This document shows positions 33,561 through 42,238 of a stretch of 64,000 nucleotides of DNA, piece after piece. A model generated the notes under the pieces. That model saw nothing but the letters and a program-made list of their open reading frames with translations, searched no databases and was not told the DNA's origin. Source of the DNA: Flagellimonas hymeniacidonis. Its GTDB lineage: Bacteria > Bacteroidota > Bacteroidia > Flavobacteriales > Flavobacteriaceae. The stretch lies in contig NZ_VRUR01000001.1 of the NCBI RefSeq assembly GCF_008040165.1, positions 1,569,349-1,633,348 of the forward strand, given 5' to 3'. How positions within the stretch are numbered: position 1 is the stretch's first letter; each line of letters opens with the position of its first letter. The position numbers were made by a program, and so were the translations under genes.

Positions 33561-34700
33561 ATGAAGCTGAACAAAGCAGACATTCTCAAAGCATTAGAAA
33601 ACATATCCGCTCCTGGGGAAGGCCAAAACCTAGTCGAAAGTGGCGCAGTGACCAATGTACAGGTATTTGGAGATGAAGTTGAGGTGGATGTTACCATTAA
33701 AAACCCAACGCTTCAAGCAAAGAAGAAGACAGAAGTGGAGATTTTAAAAATCATCCACAGAGAGGTTTATGAAAAAGCAAAGATTAAGGTCAACCTTAAG
33801 GTTGATGCACCTTCAAAACCTAAAGTAAACCAGATTAAAGGGAATCCAATTCCAGGTATTCAAAATATCATAGCCGTTGCCTCTGGAAAAGGCGGCGTGG
33901 GAAAATCTACCGTTACTGCTAATTTAGCTGTTACACTGGCCAAAATGGGCTTTAAAGTGGGATTGTTAGATACCGATATTTATGGGCCATCCATGCCTAT
34001 TATGTTCGATGTTGCTTTGGAAAAACCATTATCCATCAATGTAGACGGAAAGCCAAAGATGAAACCTGTTGAAAATTATGGGGTCAAATTGCTTTCTATT
34101 GGGTTTTTCACGCAGCCCAATCAAGCTGTAATTTGGAGAGGGCCAATGGCTTCAAAAGCCTTAAATCAAATGATTTTTGATGCGCATTGGGGTGAGCTCG
34201 ACTTTCTTTTACTGGACTTGCCTCCAGGCACTGGAGATATTCATTTAAGTATTATGCAGTCGTTACCGGTTACTGGTGCCGTAGTGGTTAGTACGCCACA
34301 AGAAATTGCGTTGGCAGATGCGAGAAAAGGAGTTGCCATGTTCCAGCAAGAGGCTATTAGCGTTCCTGTGCTGGGCATTGTTGAAAACATGGCCTATTTT
34401 ACACCTGAAGAACTGCCTAACAACAAATACCATATCTTTGGAAAAGGTGGCGCTAAAAATTTAGCAGAAGATTTGGATACACCATTTTTAGGTGAGATTC
34501 CTTTGGTTCAGAGTATTAGAGAAGCGGGTGATGTTGGTAGACCAGCTGCTATGCAAACAGCTACACCCATTGAAGAAGCATTTGAGGAACTGACCAAAAA
34601 TGTAGTTCAGGAATTGGTAAGGAGAAATACAGATTTGCCACCAACTGAAGCAATAAAGATTACAACAATGGCAGGATGTGCTGCCGTTAAAAAGAAATGA
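33561..34700 (+). CDS. mrp: Mrp/ApbC-type Fe-S cluster carrier ATPase
   Basis: P-loop ATPase of 379 residues that carries or delivers Fe-S clusters. An N-terminal MIP18/DUF59 domain (residues about 1-80) is followed by the deviant Walker A ASGKGGVGKSTVTANLAV near residue 110. GLLDTDIYGPSMPIMF and DFLLLDLPPGTGD (Walker B) come next, then VENMAYFTP. The canonical CxxC cluster motif of Mrp proteins is not present; the nearest Cys is in the C-terminal MAGCAAVKK. Its stop overlaps the ATG of nfu (ATGA), and the genes after it are a reductase and a ferredoxin, so this is an Fe-S assembly and electron-transfer cluster. Confidence 0.92.
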   Translation: MKLNKADILKALENISAPGEGQNLVESGAVTNVQVFGDEVEVDVTIKNPTLQAKKKTEVEILKIIHREVYEKAKIKVNLKVDAPSKPKVNQIKGNPIPGIQNIIAVASGKGGVGKSTVTANLAVTLAKMGFKVGLLDTDIYGPSMPIMFDVALEKPLSINVDGKPKMKPVENYGVKLLSIGFFTQPNQAVIWRGPMASKALNQMIFDAHWGELDFLLLDLPPGTGDIHLSIMQSLPVTGAVVVSTPQEIALADARKGVAMFQQEAISVPVLGIVENMAYFTPEELPNNKYHIFGKGGAKNLAEDLDTPFLGEIPLVQSIREAGDVGRPAAMQTATPIEEAFEELTKNVVQELVRRNTDLPPTEAIKITTMAGCAAVKKK

Positions 34701-34942
34701 CAATGACATCAGAAGAGATAAAAACAAATGTAGAAAAAGCCTTGGATGAAATTCGTCCGTTTTTACAAAGTGACGGAGGAGACATTTCATTGATTTCCAT
34801 AGACAATGGAAGTTCGGTCAAGGTTAAACTTGAGGGCAATTGCATTGGTTGCAGTGTTAACCAAATGACCTTAAAAAGTGGTGTTGAAATGACCATTAAG
34901 AAGTACGTTCCCCAAATTGAAGAAGTCATTAACGTAAGCTAG
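34697..34942 (+). CDS. NifU C-terminal domain (Nfu) Fe-S scaffold
   Basis: Protein of 81 residues made only of the NifU C-terminal domain: IRPFLQSDGGDISLISIDNGSSVKVKLEGNCIGCSVNQMTLKSGVEMTIKKYVPQI. The CxxC (CIGC) binds a bridging Fe-S cluster in a dimer and passes it to target proteins. It starts within the mrp stop codon (overlap ATGA), so translation is coupled and the two proteins probably work together. A second in-frame ATG at 34703 is also possible. Confidence 0.93.
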   Translation: MTMTSEEIKTNVEKALDEIRPFLQSDGGDISLISIDNGSSVKVKLEGNCIGCSVNQMTLKSGVEMTIKKYVPQIEEVINVS

Positions 34943-35011
34943 CCTGACAAAAATCATAAAACCTTCCTATAACAAATCTTAAGTTGCGCAGATATCTAAA
35001 TACGATTCTGG

Positions 35012-36070
35012 ATGATTAAAACAGATATACTGATAATTGGAGCGGGCCCTACGGGTCTTTTTGCTGTTTTTGAGGCAGGTTTGCTACAACTAAAATGCCA
35101 TTTAATAGATGCTTTGCCACAACCAGGAGGGCAATGCTCAGAAATATATCCTAAAAAACCCATCTATGACATACCCGGTTTTCCAGAAGTTTTGGCAGGG
35201 GAACTAGTGGATAATTTAATGGAGCAGATAAAGCCATTTCAACCTGGGTTTACTTTGGGAGAACGCGCAGAGAAAATTGAAAAACTGGAAGACGGTTCTT
35301 TTATAGTTACTACGAACAAAGGAACGCAACACCATGCACCAATTATTGCCATTGCAGGTGGTTTGGGGAGTTTTGAACCAAGAAAACCCCTTCTGGCTGA
35401 TCTATCCAAATATGAAGATAATGGTGTTGCCTACATGATCAAGGAACCAGAAATCTATCGGGACAAGAAGGTGCTAATAGCTGGAGGAGGCGATTCTGCT
35501 TTGGATTGGTCCATTTTTCTTGCTGATATAGCTTCAGAAGTGACTTTAGTCCATAGAAGGAACGAGTTTCGTGGAGCTTTGGACTCGGTAGAGAAAGTGC
35601 AACAATTAAAAAATCAAGGAAGAATCAATTTAATAACACCTTCTGAGGTTGTTGGTTTACATGGCGATGAAAAATTGGAAAAGGTTTCCATCAAAAGAAC
35701 AGATACTTCTGAAGAAATTGATTTAGAAGTGGATAATTTTATCCCCTTATTTGGACTTTCCCCAAAATTGGGACCTATTGCTGATTGGGGCTTGGAAATT
35801 GAGAAAAACGCTATAAAGGTGGACAACACCTTGGATTATCAAACCAATATTCCGGGAATCTATGCCATTGGCGATGTGAACACCTATCCAGGAAAATTAA
35901 AACTGATTCTATGCGGTTTTCATGAGGCAACCTTAATGTGCCAGAGTGCATACCAACGTATATTTCCAGATAAGAAATACGTAATGAAGTATACTACTGT
36001 TGGTGGTGTAACTGGATTTGATGGAAGCAAGAAAGAGGCACCGAAGGCTGTGATTAAATCTATTGATTAA
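35012..36070 (+). CDS. Ferredoxin-NADP+ reductase, thioredoxin-reductase-like
   Basis: Flavoprotein of 352 residues of the TrxR-like FNR class. FAD site: TDILIIGAGPTGLFAVFEAGLLQLKCHLIDALPQPGGQCSEIYPKKPIYDIPGFP. NADPH site: KVLIAGGGDSALDWSIFLA with following HRRNEFRG. C-terminal FAD site: GIYAIGDVNTYPGKLKLILCGFHEA. The CxxC redox pair of true thioredoxin reductases is absent. Its natural partner, a [2Fe-2S] ferredoxin, is the next ordinary gene, interrupted by a four-helix-bundle gene. Confidence 0.92.
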   Translation: MIKTDILIIGAGPTGLFAVFEAGLLQLKCHLIDALPQPGGQCSEIYPKKPIYDIPGFPEVLAGELVDNLMEQIKPFQPGFTLGERAEKIEKLEDGSFIVTTNKGTQHHAPIIAIAGGLGSFEPRKPLLADLSKYEDNGVAYMIKEPEIYRDKKVLIAGGGDSALDWSIFLADIASEVTLVHRRNEFRGALDSVEKVQQLKNQGRINLITPSEVVGLHGDEKLEKVSIKRTDTSEEIDLEVDNFIPLFGLSPKLGPIADWGLEIEKNAIKVDNTLDYQTNIPGIYAIGDVNTYPGKLKLILCGFHEATLMCQSAYQRIFPDKKYVMKYTTVGGVTGFDGSKKEAPKAVIKSID

Positions 36071-36081
36071 GTTGGATAGTT

Positions 36082-36096
36082 GGTTAGTGAAATAGT
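36082..36096. repeat. Left arm of inverted repeat flanking the S23-type gene
   Basis: GGTTAGTGAAATAGT ends at the base before the start codon of the four-helix-bundle gene. It pairs with ACTATTTTCACTA at 36492-36504 (12 pairs, one bulged base). A second copy of the outer word (CACTAACC) is at 36483-36490. Confidence 0.6.
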
Positions 36097-36444
36097 ATGA
36101 CAGTACAACGTTTTGAAGATTTGAAAATGTGGCAAAAATCCCAAGACTTGGCTGTTGAGATATACTCGATATTCTCAAAAACCAATGACTTCGGTTTCAG
36201 AGATCAAATTACCAGAGCATCAGTTTCAATTTCAAACAATATAGCTGAAGGTTTTGAGAGACAATCCAATGCTGATTTCAAAAGATTTCTTTATTTCGCA
36301 CTAGCTTCTAACAGCCAAGTTAGATCAATGTCATATTTGTCAGAAAGGTTAGATTATACCGATAAAGACAAATCAAAGATATTGATTGAAAAGACCAATG
36401 AAGTTTCAAAAATGTTGTATGCCTTTATAAAATCTATGAAATGA
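36097..36444 (+). CDS. Four-helix-bundle protein (23S IVS / S23 type)
   Basis: Protein of 115 residues with the family pattern MTVQRFEDLKMWQKSQDLAVEIYSIF and FGFRDQITRASVSISNNIAEGFERQSNADFKRFLYFALASNSQVRSMSYLSERL. In other bacteria this protein is encoded inside intervening sequences of 23S rRNA. Relatives (Avd) bind the reverse transcriptase of diversity-generating retroelements, and free copies also occur. Here it separates a ferredoxin reductase from its ferredoxin and is flanked by inverted repeats, like an inserted cassette. No reverse transcriptase or rRNA is nearby. Function here unknown. Confidence 0.88.
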   Translation: MTVQRFEDLKMWQKSQDLAVEIYSIFSKTNDFGFRDQITRASVSISNNIAEGFERQSNADFKRFLYFALASNSQVRSMSYLSERLDYTDKDKSKILIEKTNEVSKMLYAFIKSMK

Positions 36445-36491
36445 AGCAGAGTTATATTTACTTCATAAATAATTCACTGTTACACTAACCC

Positions 36492-36504
36492 ACTATTTTC
36501 ACTA
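36492..36504. repeat. Right arm of inverted repeat flanking the S23-type gene
   Basis: ACTATTTTCACTA is the near-complement of TAGTGAAATAGT at 36085-36096. Together the arms could form a stem that loops out the whole S23-type cistron, the same arrangement as in 23S intervening sequences. Confidence 0.6.
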
Positions 36505-36511
36505 GATAACT

Positions 36512-36844
36512 ATGTCCGACATTAAAATAAAGATTACCGACCGCGATGGTGTATTGCATGAAGTGGATGCACCGACAGATATGAACATGAACTTGATGGA
36601 GGTGGTTCGTTCTTATGAACTTGCTCCAGAGGGAACAATCGGAATTTGTGGTGGAATGGCCATGTGTGCCTCATGCCAATGTTATATCAAGTCTGATCAT
36701 TCCCTCCCTGAAAAATCTGATGATGAAGAGGCCATGTTGGCCGAAGCCTTCTTTGTTGAAGATAATAGCCGATTAGGTTGCCAAATTCATATGACGGACG
36801 CTTTGGATGGCTTGGAAGTGGAACTGGCTCCAGAAGAAGCTTAA
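36512..36844 (+). CDS. [2Fe-2S] ferredoxin, adrenodoxin type
   Basis: Protein of 110 residues: DIKIKITDRDGVLHEVDAPTDMNMNLMEVVRSYEL, then the cluster loop GICGGMAMCASCQCYI and a distant Cys in SRLGCQIHM. This gives the C-x5-C-x2-C...C spacing of the ISC/adrenodoxin-type ferredoxins. It presumably takes electrons from the FNR-like enzyme upstream to serve Fe-S assembly or other reductions. Its TAA stop shares TTAA with the stop of the convergent ABC transporter. Confidence 0.93.
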   Translation: MSDIKIKITDRDGVLHEVDAPTDMNMNLMEVVRSYELAPEGTIGICGGMAMCASCQCYIKSDHSLPEKSDDEEAMLAEAFFVEDNSRLGCQIHMTDALDGLEVELAPEEA

Positions 36845-38577
36845 ATCCTAGCTTGGTAGGTAAACAGGTTATAATATCTTCCTTCGGCGGCAATTAATTC
36901 ATCATGGGTGCCTTGTTCGGCAATCTTGCCATTTTCAATCACTAAAATTTGATCAGCTTTTCTGATGGTGCTTAAACGGTGAGCAATTACAAAAGTGGTT
37001 CTTCCTTTGGTAAGTTCGGCCAAACTTTTTTGAATCAATGCTTCGGATTCGGTATCAAGACTAGAAGTGGCTTCATCCAAAATAAGAATCTTTGGATCAG
37101 CCAAAACCGCTCTTGCTATAGCTATACGTTGACGTTGTCCTCCAGAGAGTTTTACGCCGCGTTCGCCAATAAGCGTATCTAAACCATCATCAAAACGACT
37201 CGTGAACTCATCTACATATGCAGCTTTAACAGCCTGTAGCAATTTATCTTCAGTAGCATCAGGTCTTGGAAAAAGAATGTTTTCCCGTATAGTCCCTTCA
37301 AATAAGAAATCATCTTGCAACACTACTCCTAAGTGTTGTCTAAAACTGTTTAGATTAACCTTCGACATGTCTTGTCCATCAATGGTAATAACTCCTGAAT
37401 TCGGATTTAGAAAGCTTGCTGCCAAGCCTGCAATTGTCGATTTTCCAGAGCCTGAACTGCCTACTAGAGCAATAACTTCACCTGGCTTTACATCAAAACT
37501 AATATGATGCAAGACCTCTTTGTCTTCCTCATATGAAAAAGAAACATCGGAAAAGCGCATTCGCCCAACAATGGAATCCAAAGTAATGGTTCGTTCCTCT
37601 TCGTTAGATTCAGCAACCATGTTCATTAACTCCTCCGTACGGTCTAAACCCGCTAACGCTTCAGTAAGCTGACTTCCAATATTGCTCATTTGTACAATAG
37701 GGGCAATCATAAGACCTAGAAGCACTGTAAACTCAACAAATTGACCCACAGTAAGGGTCCCTTCTATAATGTTATAACCACCAAACCCCATTACACTAGT
37801 AGTGGCAATCCCTAATAGAAAGATAGAAGAACTGGTCATAAATGCAGTAGTAGTGAGGCTCTTTTTTACGTTTTGGTATAAACGATCCACTCCAAGTTCA
37901 AACACGTGTTGTTCTTGCTGTTCGGCATTAAAGCCTTTGATAACTCGAATTCCGCCCAAAGTCTCTGTTAAGCGCCCTTTTACTTCCGCATTGATTTTAC
38001 CACGATTTCTAAAGATTGGTCGGATAATTTTGAAAGCTTTCAACGCGATTATGGAGAATATAATTAGCGGGATAAACGTAAAAAGTGTCATAAAAACACT
38101 AATGTCCAATAATAGAATCAAGGAAACCACAGCTGTAATAATACCGCCTACCAATTGCACCAAACCAGTTCCTATTAAGTTGCGCACACCCTCAACATCA
38201 GACATAATGCGGGAAACCAAAGCGCCAGATTTGGTATTATCGAAAAAACGAATGGGAAGGGAAAGCACTTTTTTCTGCACCTGTGCCCTTAGTTCTGAGA
38301 TGAGGTATTGCGCCTGTACGCTTAAGATTCTCGTCAATAAAAAAGAAGTGACAGCTTGCACAAAAATGGCTAGCATCACACCGGCAACTAAATATTTGAG
38401 CATGTTGATGTCTTTTTTTACAATTACATCATCAATCAAATACCTAGACGCTATCGGCGTTACAAAACTTGCTGCTTTGCTGATTGCAATAAGCAAAAGA
38501 CCTACGAAGACAATAGTTCTTTTGGGCCAAATAATGGTTTTAAAAGCGTTTAAAATGCTAACTTTTTTCTCTGCCAT
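36841..38577 (-). CDS. ABC exporter, permease-ATPase fusion (MsbA-like)
   Basis: Half-transporter of 578 residues: six transmembrane helices in the first 320 residues, then an ATPase domain. The ATPase shows GSSGSGKST (Walker A), LSGGQRQRIAIARAVL (signature), ILILDEATSSLD (Walker B) and AHRLSTIR (switch His). The homodimer exports lipids, drugs or peptides; it most resembles MsbA-type lipid flippases of Bacteroidota. Monocistronic. Convergent with the ferredoxin gene through a shared TTAA. Confidence 0.92.
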   Translation of the reverse strand: MAEKKVSILNAFKTIIWPKRTIVFVGLLLIAISKAASFVTPIASRYLIDDVIVKKDINMLKYLVAGVMLAIFVQAVTSFLLTRILSVQAQYLISELRAQVQKKVLSLPIRFFDNTKSGALVSRIMSDVEGVRNLIGTGLVQLVGGIITAVVSLILLLDISVFMTLFTFIPLIIFSIIALKAFKIIRPIFRNRGKINAEVKGRLTETLGGIRVIKGFNAEQQEQHVFELGVDRLYQNVKKSLTTTAFMTSSSIFLLGIATTSVMGFGGYNIIEGTLTVGQFVEFTVLLGLMIAPIVQMSNIGSQLTEALAGLDRTEELMNMVAESNEEERTITLDSIVGRMRFSDVSFSYEEDKEVLHHISFDVKPGEVIALVGSSGSGKSTIAGLAASFLNPNSGVITIDGQDMSKVNLNSFRQHLGVVLQDDFLFEGTIRENILFPRPDATEDKLLQAVKAAYVDEFTSRFDDGLDTLIGERGVKLSGGQRQRIAIARAVLADPKILILDEATSSLDTESEALIQKSLAELTKGRTTFVIAHRLSTIRKADQILVIENGKIAEQGTHDELIAAEGRYYNLFTYQARI

Positions 38578-38710
38578 AGGATCTCTTCAAAAGAGTCTGC
38601 AAGTTACTTGAAATTATATGGAGATAAAACCATAAACCAAGTAGGTCAAATCAGATGCCCAAGACTAAGCAACAAATAGTATATTTAGGTGTTTTTCAGT
38701 ATTGAAGTGT

Positions 38711-39757
38711 ATGAGTAAGAATTCACTTTTTTGTTTTTTATTCCTGATTTCATCTTTGTGTATGTCACAAAATCGTTATTTGGAGTTAAGAGAAATAGTG
38801 ACTGATAGTTCAAAAATATTTTCTGCTCAAGAACTGGAAATTCTAAAAACAAAACTCACCAATTTTGAAAAAGAAACCACCAATCAATTGGTGATTCTTA
38901 CCATAAATGCACTTGATGGTGAAACTATTGAGACATATGCTAACGGTACATTTAATCAAAATGGAATAGGGCAGCAGGAAAAGGATAACGGAATCCTTAT
39001 TCTTTTTGTAAAAGACGATAGGGAAGTCCGTATTGAGGTGGGGTATGGCCTAGAACCCTATATTACGGATGCCGTAGCGTCCAGAATTATTAGGAATACT
39101 ATGATTCCTGAATTCAAAGAGGCGAATTATTTTCAGGGATTGGACTTAGCTACGGACCAACTTATTGAATTTCTAAATAACCCTGAGGCATTGGAAGAAT
39201 TCAAGAATGAAATAGCGGCTGAGGGTGAAATGGGGCTTGGAATCAAGATTTTTATACTACTGTTCCTGTCCATTTTTGTTGCGGCAGGTAGCTTTATCTT
39301 TTACAAAGCATATTCCAGTGTGGTCGAGATTTTCAGAGGAATGTTCATTGGAAAACTTGGAATTTTGCAAGGAGTGTTTATGATGTTGTTTGGTTTTATT
39401 CCAGTGTTGTTTTCATTGGTTTTTATCCTAATGCCCTTATTCTTTGCAACTATGATTTTTGAGCTGGGAATAGATTATGATCATTTGTTGAACAGCGACA
39501 CATGGATATATGTAGTTCTGGTCAGCTTTTTTGCATTTACCATGCTCTTGGCGGTGTTGAAAATCCTGATTAAAGGGAAGGATGATTTTAAGCTTTCCCT
39601 CTATAAAAATGATAAAACCTATATGCGTAAAACTTTTTCATCTACAGGAAGCCATTCCTTTGGCTCAAGCTCAGGTTCTTCATTTGGAAGTAGTTCAGGT
39701 GGATTTTCCGGTGGAGGGGGAAGCTCTGGAGGAGGAGGTTCCAGTGGCAGTTGGTAA
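38711..39757 (+). CDS. TPM-domain membrane protein (YgcG-like)
   Basis: Protein of 348 residues from ATG 38711; a TTG three codons earlier is less likely. Signal peptide, then a TPM domain (VTDSSKIFSAQELEILKTKLTNFEKETTNQLVILTI... QQEKDNGILILFVKDDREVRIEVGYGLEPYITDAVASRII). Three transmembrane segments follow (about residues 170-290). The tail is rich in Gly and Ser (SFGSSSGSSFGSSSGGFSGGGGSSGGGGSSGSW). TPM proteins have been linked to photosystem repair in plants and have phosphatase-like activity; the bacterial role is unclear. Confidence 0.85.
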   Translation: MSKNSLFCFLFLISSLCMSQNRYLELREIVTDSSKIFSAQELEILKTKLTNFEKETTNQLVILTINALDGETIETYANGTFNQNGIGQQEKDNGILILFVKDDREVRIEVGYGLEPYITDAVASRIIRNTMIPEFKEANYFQGLDLATDQLIEFLNNPEALEEFKNEIAAEGEMGLGIKIFILLFLSIFVAAGSFIFYKAYSSVVEIFRGMFIGKLGILQGVFMMLFGFIPVLFSLVFILMPLFFATMIFELGIDYDHLLNSDTWIYVVLVSFFAFTMLLAVLKILIKGKDDFKLSLYKNDKTYMRKTFSSTGSHSFGSSSGSSFGSSSGGFSGGGGSSGGGGSSGSW

Positions 39758-39854
39758 AACAGAAGAAAACAAATAATATTCCATCCAACTTCATAAATAA
39801 AGCATTAGCAATTCAATTCTAATTCCTGTATTTTCACTCCTTCAAAGATGAACT

Positions 39855-40064
39855 ATGGAGACAAAGGACAGCAATGGAAACCTTCTGGAAGATGGTGATA
39901 ACGTGCATGTAACCAAAGATTTAAAGATCAAGGGAATGTCCAAAACCCTTAAAAGAGGTAATGTGATCAAAAATATTCGCCTAACAAACAACTCCCAAGA
40001 GGTGGAGTGTAGGGTTGGGAAATCTCAAATTGTATTAAAAACCCAGTTTTTGAAAAAAGCTTAA
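39855..40064 (+). CDS. PhnA C-terminal domain protein
   Basis: Protein of 69 residues that equals only the C-terminal domain of PhnA/YjdM: KDSNGNLLEDGDNVHVTKDLKIKGMSKTLKRGNVIKNIRLTNNSQEVECRVGKSQIVLKTQFLKKA. The N-terminal zinc-ribbon of full-length PhnA is missing, and no remnant is visible upstream. Despite the family name, a role in phosphonate use is not established. It lies 10 bp upstream of the acylase gene and may be co-transcribed with it. Confidence 0.85.
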   Translation: METKDSNGNLLEDGDNVHVTKDLKIKGMSKTLKRGNVIKNIRLTNNSQEVECRVGKSQIVLKTQFLKKA

Positions 40065-40074
40065 ATAAACTACC

Positions 40075-42237
40075 ATGCGAATACTATCCTTACTTGTGTT
40101 GCTGGTCATCACATCATGCGCACAAAAGCCTAAAACAGAAGTTGAGAAATGGCAAGCTCAAGCTGAGAATATTACCATTATCCGTGACGATTTTGGAGTG
40201 CCCCATATTTATGGAAAATCTGATGCAGATGCTGTCTTTGGATTATTGTATGCCCAATGTGAGGACGATTTTAATCGCGTAGAGCAAAACTACATTTGGG
40301 CTACGGGAAGGTTGGCAGAGGTCGAAGGAGAAGATGCATTGTATAGTGATCTAAGGGCAAGACTTTTTATGAGCGAAGATGAAGCAAAAGCCAATTATGA
40401 AAAAAGCCCCGAATGGCTTAAGGAACTTTGTAATGCTTTTGCTGATGGCATCAATTATTATTTGCATACCCATCCCGAAGTGAAACCCAGACTGCTTACC
40501 CGATTTGAACCATGGATGCCCATGTATTTTAGTGAGGGTTCCATAGGCGGGGATATTGAACGAATTTCAGTAAGAAAGATAAAAGCTTTCTATGAAAGCG
40601 GAATGGAAATTCCAGAGATGGAAGCATTGAAAATGAAAAAAGAAGAAGAAATGGCAGAACCGCAAGGATCTAATGGAATTGCTATTTCAGGAAAGTTGAC
40701 GGAGTCTGGTAATGCTATGTTGTTGATAAATCCTCATACTTCTTTCTATTTTAGAGGAGAAGTACATGTGGTTTCAGAAGAAGGTCTGAATGCCTATGGA
40801 GCTGTGACTTGGGGACAGTTTTTTGTCTACCAGGGTTTCAATGAAAAAACAGGATGGATGCATACATCAACATATACGGATGTGATGGATGAGTTCAAAG
40901 AAGTCATTGTGAAGAACGATGGAAAATTGTTTTATCAGTACGGAGAAGAACTTCGACCTGTGGAAGTATCAGAAGTGACCTTAACATATAAAGAAGGCGA
41001 AGCTTTAAAAGAAAAAACCTTTCCCATGTACCATACGCATCATGGACCTATAACGCATGCTGTGGATGGTCAATGGACTGCTTCTGCGATGATGTGGGAG
41101 CCTGTAAAAGCGTTGGAGCAATCCCATATTAGAACCAAGCAAGATGGCTATAAAGGGTTTCGGGAAATGATGGATATCCGAACCAATTCATCTAACAATA
41201 CGGTCTATGCAGATGCTGAAGGGAATATTGCCTATTTCCACGGCAATTTTATTCCAAAGCGAGATACTATTTTTGATTATGCGGAACCTGTAGATGGAAG
41301 CAATCCCAAAACAGATTGGCAAGGCCTTCATACAGTAGATGAAAATATATTGGTGCTTAATCCAGGAAATGGTTGGATTCAGAATTGCAATTCCACTCCG
41401 TATACATCCGCTCTTGAATTCAGTCCAAAGAGAGAAAATTATCCAAATTATATGTCGATAGATCGTGAGAACTTTCGTGGGGTACATGCGATTGAACTCC
41501 TTACGGATAGGAGCGGATATACACTGGATAGTTTAATTGCATTAGCACATGACACCTACTTACCAGCTTTTGAAGCATTGATTCCAGGGTTGATTAAGGC
41601 ATATGATGAAAATCCAATATCAAAATTAAAGGAACCGATAGCGGTTTTAAGAAATTGGGACTACAGAACTTCAAAAGAAGCTATTGCAATGACTCTTGCG
41701 CATTACTATGGAACTAAAAGTTATAGAAATGCCGAAAGACCTGAAGGGATGACACCAATGCAATTAATAGCATATTGGGGTAGTGAATCACCTCAAAAGG
41801 AAAAACTAACACTTTTTGAAGAAGTAATCGACCAATTGGAGGCAGATTTTGGCACATGGCAAATGCCTTGGGGCGAAGTTCATAGGTATCAAAGGCTTAA
41901 TGGGGATATTCGTCAACCATTTGATGATGCCAAGCCAAGTATTCCCATAGGGTTCGCTAGTGGCCGTTGGGGTGCCTTAGCTGCATATGGAGAACGTTAC
42001 AATAACGGAACCAAAAAAATCTATGGTACCAGAGGTAACAGTTTTGTTGCTGCCGTAGAGTTTGGAGAAAAAGTAAAAGCGAAAACAATTTTGGCAGGGG
42101 GGCAAAGTGGAAATCCAGATTCACCACATTTTGATGACCAAATTCAAATGTATGCAGATGTTAAATGGAAAGATGCAGCGTACTACAAGGAAGATGTGCT
42201 AAAAAGAGCGGTGAAGACCTATAAACCAGGGGAATAA
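40075..42237 (+). CDS. Penicillin-acylase family lipoprotein
   Basis: N-terminal-nucleophile hydrolase of 720 residues, lipid-anchored (lipobox VITSC, Cys15). The alpha-chain region begins NITIIRDDFGVPHIYGKSDADAVFGLLYAQCEDDFNRVEQNYIWATGRLAEVEG. The processing site with the nucleophile Ser is in EPQGSNGIAISGKLTESGNAMLLINPH (near residue 203). AVTWGQFFVYQGFNEKTGWMHTST and an Asn-rich RTNSSNNTVYAD follow. Relatives cleave acyl side chains from beta-lactams or acyl-homoserine lactones (quorum quenching); the physiological substrate here is unknown. The stop is one base from that of the convergent gene. Confidence 0.9.
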   Translation: MRILSLLVLLVITSCAQKPKTEVEKWQAQAENITIIRDDFGVPHIYGKSDADAVFGLLYAQCEDDFNRVEQNYIWATGRLAEVEGEDALYSDLRARLFMSEDEAKANYEKSPEWLKELCNAFADGINYYLHTHPEVKPRLLTRFEPWMPMYFSEGSIGGDIERISVRKIKAFYESGMEIPEMEALKMKKEEEMAEPQGSNGIAISGKLTESGNAMLLINPHTSFYFRGEVHVVSEEGLNAYGAVTWGQFFVYQGFNEKTGWMHTSTYTDVMDEFKEVIVKNDGKLFYQYGEELRPVEVSEVTLTYKEGEALKEKTFPMYHTHHGPITHAVDGQWTASAMMWEPVKALEQSHIRTKQDGYKGFREMMDIRTNSSNNTVYADAEGNIAYFHGNFIPKRDTIFDYAEPVDGSNPKTDWQGLHTVDENILVLNPGNGWIQNCNSTPYTSALEFSPKRENYPNYMSIDRENFRGVHAIELLTDRSGYTLDSLIALAHDTYLPAFEALIPGLIKAYDENPISKLKEPIAVLRNWDYRTSKEAIAMTLAHYYGTKSYRNAERPEGMTPMQLIAYWGSESPQKEKLTLFEEVIDQLEADFGTWQMPWGEVHRYQRLNGDIRQPFDDAKPSIPIGFASGRWGALAAYGERYNNGTKKIYGTRGNSFVAAVEFGEKVKAKTILAGGQSGNPDSPHFDDQIQMYADVKWKDAAYYKEDVLKRAVKTYKPGE

Positions 42238-42238
42238 T

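Noticed and set aside
36097-36444. Diversity-generating retroelement accessory gene (avd)
   Set aside because: No reverse transcriptase, template repeat or variable repeat is visible in the window; the gene is a free S23-type copy.
37802-38611. 269-codon plus-strand open frame over the ABC exporter
   Set aside because: Composition is that of an antisense membrane-protein shadow; the ABC exporter has complete Walker and signature motifs.
39640-39756. Gly/Ser-rich codon repeats as a tandem repeat locus or CRISPR-like array
   Set aside because: These are the low-complexity tail of the TPM-domain protein; units are irregular and in frame.
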